Shown piece after piece: positions 47,501 through 56,500 of a stretch of 64,000 nt of DNA (positions within the stretch are counted from its first letter, which is position 1; every line of letters starts with the position of its first letter). Made by a program: the position numbers and the translations under genes. The stretch spans positions 40,767 to 104,766 of the forward strand of contig RECD01000155.1 of assembly GCA_007694185.1 (NCBI GenBank), read 5' to 3'. A model generated the notes under the pieces. It saw nothing but the letters and a program-made list of their open reading frames with translations, was not told the origin of the DNA and searched no databases. The stretch is from Planctomycetaceae bacterium. GTDB taxonomy: Bacteria > Planctomycetota > Planctomycetia > Pirellulales > Pirellulaceae.

Positions 47501-50500
47501 AGCGTGCCATCAGCACTGGCCTCCAGCCGCGAGTAGCGGTTGAAGTTGATCCCAGCGTTATCCGTTAGAGTTCGCTCGACGGAGTAGTTGGATCCGGAGC
47601 GTTTGAGCAGGGTTAATGTCTTGTTTGCCGTAACATACATCCGCTGCGAGTCTTCGCTGAACGCGATCTGGCTGTTATTGTCCGTGCTGAGGGCAATGGT
47701 CGTCGGCTCAGGCAGCGTCGAGCCCGCCGTGAAATTCTGCAGGTTGTAGAGATTGATTGAGCCATTTCGCAGGACCGCCAGCGTCTGGCCGTCAGGGGAT
47801 ATCTGCAGCCGAGTGATCGGAAGCAAAACCACCTGCTTCAACTCCATTGCGGCGGTGATCGGATGGATGTCGTAGATGAACAAGTGTTGGCTGTTGCTGT
47901 GGAACAGCGTGCGGCCGTCGGGCGTGGCGACCAGCCCGTTCGCATTGCCACTACCGGCCATCACGCCGCCAGGGAACTCGTAGTTGATCAACGAATCGAC
48001 AAAGTGGAGCGGCTCATTCGGCCCGGCGGAGCGGAACACCGTAACACGGCCGAAGAATTGGCCGCCGTCCACGGTGAACACCAGCCGCCCATTGTCGGCG
48101 GTGGTCACGAGCCTGGCACCTTGAAGTCCATCCACTGTGCGATTGACCGTCTGCCCCGCGACCGGCAGTTGATCTTGGCCGAGGACATTCAGTCCTTCGA
48201 ACACGTTGGCGTTATTGCCGCTGAGCGTGATCTGCAGCGGCCGAACGCCATCGCTTCCGGTGGCGGCAAGCGTGTCGAGGCTGGGGTTTTGCTCATGGAC
48301 GCTCGGAACGCGGCCGAGCAACTCCACAAAGCCGGCTCCTTCGGCGTTGATCAAATTGTTGCCATTGGCCTCGACCGTATAGCCTTTCACCGTCCAGGCG
48401 ACTGCGGAGGCACCCTGGGTATGGTCGATCACCAGCCGCTGCACCTTGGGCACGATCGGCGTGAATTGGTTCGCAGTCGGATTCGGAGCGATCAGATACA
48501 AGGTGTTTCTGCCCGTGTCGCCGACGGGGCTAAGCAAGCTGTCGCCGTAGACGGTAAAGGAATCAGCAGCACCGCCGACCGAGCGGACCTCGATCAGATC
48601 GTCGCCAGGTCCGCCGACCAGTGATACTCCTTTGGGCTCGAATCCGGCGGAGTCGACCACGAAAGTGTCGTTTCCTTTTCCGAGCACGATACCCAGGTAT
48701 TCCACCGACGTCTGCGTCACCGTCGGCAGGCCGCTAAGCGTGAGCACGGGCTCGCCGCCAACCACCTTGAGCGAGCCATTCAAGGGGGCCGTTGCATCGG
48801 AGCGGTCGGCCGTGTAGGTATCGTCTCCCGCGCCGCCGTCGAACGTGACAATTCCTGTTCCCGCGGTCAGGATGAGCGAGTCGTCTCCGTCGCCGGTGTT
48901 GACCGTCAACGAATTCAACGTGCCGCCCGCGATCACCTCGTCATTGCCGCCGCGAGTATTGATCGTCGCGGTTGGGATCGACAGGTTGTTTACGCGGACC
49001 TTGTCATTGGCCGCGCCGAGATCGGCCGTGAACGAGGCAAACTGGGTCGGGTTGTAAGTAATGGTGCTGCCTACTGAAGCGATGTTCCCATAGCTGAGGG
49101 TCAGATTGCGAATGACGGCGGCATTCTCCGGTGAATTCATGTCGTTGAGTTTCAGCACATTGCTGGAGCCCCCCGCGTCCAAGGTGAGAGGTGCTTTTAA
49201 ACCAGACAGGTTTCCGCCGCCCACGGTCACTTCGTTGATGCCGCCGCCCAGCTTGACGCTTGTCGGCGCGTCGAGCCCCGCGATGTCCATGATGTCGTTA
49301 GCGCCGCCCAAGGTAATCAGCAGCGAGGCGGTACCGGCGCCCAGCAAAGGGTGCCGTGTCGTGCCGAATCCGCCGTCGAGATGGCCGCCGCCCAGCCACC
49401 ACTGGCTGGCCGTGGTGTGGTCAGTGTTGGTGAACGTGACCGTTTCAAAATTCGACGACTGGACAATCCGTTGTGCCAGATATGGGCTGACGGAGCTGGG
49501 GGCGCCGTGCAGCGTCACATCCAGTTGATCTCTGCCCGACCCAGCATCGATAATCTGAATCACGTGGCCGATGGTGGATGCGACGGCATCGTCTCCCAAA
49601 CCCGTTCGCAGCTCGACGATCTTCACGTCCGACAGTGTGGCCCTATTCCAATGATTCGTGGCGGCTGCGCCGCTGTCGGAGATGGTGTAAGCGCGGCCTG
49701 TGCCGTCCAGGCTGTTGTCGTAGACCACGCGTCGCATCTTGTTGACTGCCACGGCTGCTTCGATCTTCGAAAGCAACCCGGCGCCGATGGTTACCCGGCT
49801 GTCACCGTGATCGGTTCCGGTGACGGTAATGGAATGGCTGGTTGCTGTCAGCATTACCTCCGAGCTTTGGTTCTTAACGTCGACGTCACCTCCAGTGCCA
49901 TGGATCGTAACGGGGCCGCTGGTGGTGTCGATAAAGATCGAAGCGCCAGAGCTATTTATAGTGACGGCACCGCTGGTGGTCTCGACTTCCAGCCGACCGC
50001 TCGTGCCTGCGACAGTCACCGGATTGACGCCGCTCGTCAGCTTGGTTGTTCCCGTATGCGTTGATTGCACTGTGAACGCGTTGCCGGCAGCGATTCCATC
50101 GACTGTCAGCGCCGCGACGTTGCTGTACCGCCCCGAGAGGGCTCCCGCCGACAGACGGTCATTGGTCAGCGTCAAGGGATTGCCCGCGTTAGCAGCTACC
50201 AGGAAGCTCAATTCATTCGATCCGACCCCGCCGTCGAACAGCACGTTTGCCAGCGGTAGATCCGCGCGGTCGTTGCCCGCGTCACCGTACAAACGGACTT
50301 GCGTTCGACTGGTGACGCCGACATGGGCCGGAGCGATGGTGAACACGTCATGGCCATCGCCGCCGTAGATGTTCAGCAAATCACGTGTGGCATTGGGAGC
50401 GACGACATGTAGCGCCAATTGTTCCCCATTGACGTTCACCGTGATGTCCGAACCCTCGCCGGTTGTCAGCTCGAATGTATCGTTCCCTTGAGTCCCGCTG

Positions 50501-53500
50501 AGATGGATCACGTTGCTCGCGCCGTCGGGGCGCAGCACGATCTCGGTGCTTCCCTCGACGCTTTCTTGGATGCGACTGAGGTCGGCCACGATGCTGGAGA
50601 CTCCTGCGGCGGCGACACCTGCGGCATTCACCGTCAGCGTGTCGGCCTGACCGGCTCCGAACAGCTCCACGGTCTTGACCCCCGTGGCCGTGAGGTTCAT
50701 CGCGCTCTGTCCCTGCGGTGTCACCGAAATGCTTAGCCCGCCAGCGGAGCCGCCCAGCACATAGTTCTCGGCAACATTTCTGCCGACCACGCGCAACCGG
50801 TTGTCGCCTGATCCCAACGTGACGGACTGTGGCGCGCCGAATTCCGATTGCCAGGTGACGAAGTTATTACCATTGCCAGCTGAGATGACGGTGCCAGAAA
50901 CCCCCGACAATTCGTTGTCGCCACTTCCTCCATCCAGGATGTCCCCTGAGCGATTCGACAACAACGTGTCGTTCCCATTTCCACCGCGGAATCTGGTGTG
51001 TGCGCTGGATTGATTGATCAACAGGTCGTCACCGTCGCCCCCGTCGACATCCACCGTGATCGTTCGGAACGTTCCCAGTTTCTCGGCCAGGATCAGCTGA
51101 TCATTGCCCGAACCGAATCCGCCTCCCTCGATCGCCTCGATGCGTGTGACGTTGTCAAAGACTTGCACGGCGCCGAACGCTCGCACGCGAACTCGTTCAC
51201 CAAACTGGCTGCCCGGTCCCAGGGAATCGATGATGTAGGTTTCGTCCTCTTCATCGGGAGATGCATCCACGTTTCGCAGGTGGGATCGTGAACCGACATT
51301 CAGCACCAGCGTTCGCCCCGCTCCATTGTCGATGGTGCTGCCCAGTTGCGGCATTGGAGGTGCGTCCAGTCGCAAATAACCGAGTGTGAATCGAATGGGG
51401 ATCGTAATCAGTCCGAGCCTGATTCCCGCTTCGACCCGAATCCTTCCGTCCCCGGCAGGAGGCGAGGAATAATCCACCGCAATGTTGGCTCCCACGAGTG
51501 TTGTGCCGAATGCGTTGACGCGCCCATACAGGCTGGCACGCAAGTCCAGGGGGATAACCGGATCGACATCGAGATTGCGCAGAATATGGAATTCGCCACC
51601 CGCTTGGATGCCCCATGAGTCCGTCCCGAGCTTGAGAGCTGCTCCGATGAACAATTCGAAGTTACCACGACTGTCGAAGAAGCCTCGGAATTCAGCGGTG
51701 ATGACTGACAACAAACTGCCGCGGAAGTTGCCTTCGATTCGGAAATAGTCATCTTGAACAACAATCCGTCCCGATCCGGTTGCTTCTACGACGTGCAGCA
51801 ATTTGACTCGGGCATTCTCCAGTGCAATTTCGAACTTCTGAGTCCCCGCGCGGGAGTTGATCTGCAGTCGCAAGTCGCCGCCGATATCGAAGATCCCATC
51901 GAAGCCAAAGTCCGCATTGACGGATAGCTTAGTGTCGAACTCAATACCGGGTCGATCGCCGTAGAAAATACCAGCCCTGCCAGAAACGGAGACTTTGCCC
52001 AGGTTGAAGAAATCGATTCCCGCATTGACCATCATCTGGATCGATTCAGAAGATATCTCCAGCGAGAACATCCCATTGATTTCCAGTCCACCGGCCGAAA
52101 GAGTCCCTTCGACAAAGATGATCGCCGAACGCGGTTGCAGAACCGGATTGAAGGCTTGCGGAATGTCGGCCGTCAACGTTCGGGTGGTCGATGTGGTATT
52201 GATTCCAAAATAACTGCTCACCCCGGCAGTGAGCGTAATCCCCGGGATATTGAAGTTGGCGGCCAGCACCACGCCGCCGTACAAGCCTGCCTCGGTAACA
52301 TTGATCACGCCGGTTGCTTGAGCGCTCAAGAAGCTGCCTGCTCCCGGCAGGACCAAACTGGCGTTGGCTGCAATCCCCAACTCAAAGCCCCCGGCTCCGA
52401 CCGTGATCCGGAACGAGCCCTCCAGTTCGAGAGCCTTGGCATAGATCAGGCGGCCCGTCAGCACCAATTGGACGTAGGGCCCGGCGGTCATGACGTCGCC
52501 GTTGGACATGGTCGGCGCGCCGCCGATCGTGAACTGCAGTCTGCCGTCCGGCCCCGGCGCGGGGCTGAGGAAGTTGGCGTCGTACTCACGCGTTCGTCCG
52601 CGCCGCTCCTGCATGTTCGCAATGCGCTCCTGCAGACGTTCGGGTACGACATAGATCACGTCCTGGCCCGTCGTATTGAGCAGCAATTGGGCTTTGTCGA
52701 GATAAAACTCCATGAACTGGCCGACATAGGTGATCGACAGGTCCAATCGCGCCGCGATCGTAGGCAGCCGAGGAACGCCCGATTGCTCGAAGCCCAGATT
52801 GGTCACCACCACCAATCCCAGCGCGTCGACCTCCAGAATCTTGATGTCTTTGCTGCCTACCGTCAGGCCGGTCGAAAGTCGAGCGGCCACGAACAGCTCG
52901 ATGTCAAAGCTGTTGTCCAGCGGTGTGCTGGGATCGTTATCGTTCATCCGCACCATCAACGAGAACGCGCCATCGAATTCCAGATACGCGCCGACGTTGA
53001 ACTTGTCGTTCTCCCCGAGGATGTCCGCCGTGTTCTTGTTGAAGGTCAGCGTCCCCTGAGCCTCAAACAGCACCGTGTCTTCGGGGATCGCAATCACCTC
53101 TATCGGTCGGCCGGGCAAGGCCAGGGCAACCTCTTTATCTTCACTGCTGAAATTCAGACCGACCAGGAAGCTGGCATCCGCTACCAATCCAGCATCCTTC
53201 AGGAAGGACAATCCGGGCGAATCCGTATTGAAATCGAGTTTCGCCGCTCCCCAAATTTCCAAGGACGCTTCGGCACGTTTTTCGATCGTGAGCTGTCCAG
53301 CGGCAGAGATCAGGTCGTCGGCTTTGATCAACCCGTCGATCGAGATGCTGCCGGAAAAGTCCAGCGCCACACGCTTGACTTGCGGATTGTCGACCACCGT
53401 CAGCTTGAGCTCGGCAAAGCCGGTCGAATCGGGATCGAGCTCATCACCACCGGCGATAGTCGCAGCCCCACCGATGATCACTTTGGCAAAGCCAATTGGC

Positions 53501-56500
53501 GCGAGGGTGCCCCTTCCTAGCACTCGCAGCTCGAACGAGTCGGGCTTGGTGACGGCGGGATTGACCAGGTTGCCCGCGGGATCAAGGAACGCCAGGGTTA
53601 GCTGACCTTCGATTCGTAACAGAGGATCGGATTGGGTCGCCGCATGGACAGCCGTATTCAGGTCCCCCAGGAACATCAGCTCCAGCGGACTCTCTGGATT
53701 CTCTTGTTTGAGACTCCGCAGGTCGCCGTAGAGCTTCACGTCGGCTTCAATAGCGCCGCTACCGACAACCCCCTTACCAACAACGGCGAACTGGCCATTG
53801 GTCAAGATGATGACATCGACGTCGACCTTGAAGACGCTATCGCTGACATGCTGGCTATAAAGCGTCCCACCGGCTTCGATGCGGATGATGTTGTTCGACG
53901 CCGCATCGATATCATAGACATTCCCCTCTTGGTTCGTCTTTTGCCGAACGACTTGCTGAATCAGTTCGTTTTGCCACTGCTCGGCCGTGAGGCTGGTGGT
54001 TGGTTTTAGCCCTGGATTGACTGCCAAGGCTCTGGGGTTGGCGGGCTTTGGAATCGGAGAGGCATTGAATGCGATGCCGCCACGGAAGTCCTTGATCGCT
54101 AGGCCGCTGACCGGATCGAGCAAAATACCCGCCGGAGTGCTGCTGGTCAGGTAAGCGGAGAGGAATCCCAGTTCGCTGAAGCCCACGCGGATCTCGGCTC
54201 CCGCCGCCCCGGCAAACTCGAATCCCGCGATAATCCCGCCGTAAAAGACGGTGTCGGCAAAGCTCGTGGCCGAGGACGGTAGGACATTGCCGTCGGTATC
54301 GAACTTGACCACGCCGCCAATCACGCCGCCGCTGATCTTGCCCCCGAACAGATTGCCACTGGCCTCGGCGGAAAAGCCGGCCATATCGATGATCGGGAAT
54401 TGGCCGTCGCGCAATTTGCTGACGTCGATGACCATACTGTCGATCGACCCGCCGACCGTGACGGGACCAAAATTGCCCTGGATCGAGGCTGAAAGAGTGA
54501 GCTGAAAGTTAGCCGGGGCGCTGTTGAAATTGTCTCCTAGCCAAGTGACCTTGGCTTCGCTGATATTCACCGGCAGAGGCAACTTCAGCGGATCGGCATC
54601 GGTCATTGCCAGCGAGATCGAGAAATTGTCACCCGCCTGGAACTGGCGATCGCCCGTCACACCAAAGCTGGTCGCTGTTCCGGTGATGTTGACCGGACCT
54701 GCGGTCAACGCCGCACTGGCAGAGCCGAACGAAACGAGCAATTCGTCGCCGGTTGCCAGCGGGTTGATTTCGAGGTCTGTCGCCGAGAGCGTGAGAAACT
54801 GACCCAGTCCCAAGGAGATTGATTCGGCGCGCAGCGCCCACTGCCCAGTCAGCGCCACGTTGGAGACGAACGGCGCCTGCTTGGCCAACTGCAGCCCAAT
54901 CCCAAAGCTGCCGCCGATGTTCGTTGCACTTGCTGAGATGGCACTGCCCAAGTTGGCTGAAGCCGAACCGATGTTGACGCCGACGGTGATCGACAGCGCG
55001 AACGTGCCGCTGGAGACATCCAGCCGCCCCAAATCGAAACCTTCGACCGACACCGACGCGTCGTTGATCGAGAACGCCCCCAGCTTCTTTTCTTCGGACG
55101 AGTTGGAGCCGCTGGGCGGATTGCTTGAGCCTTGAGAACCGTTGCCTTGCGAACCATCGTTGCTGCCTTGCGAGGTGCTTCCGCTGGTGTTGTCGGCAAA
55201 GTTGAACCCACCGACGTTGAACTGCTGCAGCTTGAATCCTTCGCTGCCGCCAAAGGTGAACTTGGCACCGCCGGAGACGCTGACGACTTCCTGCTGGTCG
55301 ACCAGCAACGCCAGCGAAGCTTCCTGGACGTCCACCAGCAGCTTGCCGTCGCTCTCACGACTGATGACAAAGCTACCGCCGAGAGAGAACACGTCGGCCA
55401 CACCCAAGGTCATGTCCGTGCCGGAGAACTCCAGCTCCTGGTCCGCCGCCACCTTGATCGGCGCTGTAATATTCTCGCCTCCTGCCGGATTGGGGACCGA
55501 AATCTGCTTGTCGATCGCCACGCCGGTGTTGTTGAAGCGCACGCTCAAGGTGCCGCTAAACTCCAGCGGTAGCCCGACCAAAGCGACGTTCCCGCCGGCG
55601 TCGAGCGCGTATTTCGCGACCTGACTTTCCGCCCCTGGAGCGGTGTCGGTGAGCTTGACGATATCCAAACCCAATCTGCCGCCGGACAGCTCAAAACCCA
55701 GCGGGCTGCCTCCATCATTCACACCGATAAAAGCGCTGACATTCGCGGCACCGACTAAAAGCTTGGTTTGCTTTTTTGTCTCGGAGATTGGTTCCACTTG
55801 TTTTTCGAAGCTGAAGCCGCCGCTAAGGGTCACGAAATCGCCAACGGCTAGGTCGAGAGTACCGCCGAACGACTGCACGTTCGCATCGGAAGTGAACTTC
55901 ACCACGACCGGACTATCGGAACCCGGAATGGCGATCGACTCGTCCACCGTCTTGCCCGTCTTGTTGACCCTGGCCTGCAACGATCCGCTGAGCACTAGAC
56001 CACTCACGCCGACCAGCGAAACGCTGCCACCGGAGGCAGTCATCGCATAGGACGAGCCGTTCTTCGCCGGATCGGTCGCGCCGCTCACGCGAACCATCAC
56101 CAGGCCGAGTGAGGCGTCGTTGATCTCAACACCCAACGCGTCATTGGATCCTTGATTCTCACCGAAGAATCCGCTGACGCCGGCGCCCAGGACCAATTTG
56201 GTAGTGGTTTCGTCACCAGAAGTCTCAACGGTTTTGGAGACCCTGAATCCGCCTTGTAAATCGATGAATCCGCCCGCATTTAAGTTCAGATAGCCCGCGA
56301 ACGATTGCAGGTTTTCCTCCCCCTCTTCAAAAACCACCGGCACCGACCCGGCGGACGTTTTCACCGACTCGGTCACCACCTTGCCCGTCGTGTTCTTACG
56401 GACCGTTACCTGGGCCGACAGGTCCAGCCCCTCGATGCCGACCAGCGTCGCCGTTCCGCCGCCAAAGAGGGCGTACGTGGAAGGCTGAGCGACACCTGCT

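Noticed and set aside
52135-53520. 461-aa plus-strand ORF and many other plus-strand ORFs inside the giant gene
   Set aside because: They are antisense shadows of the intact 7,796-aa frame. Their sequences are rich in Arg, His and Gln without domain motifs.
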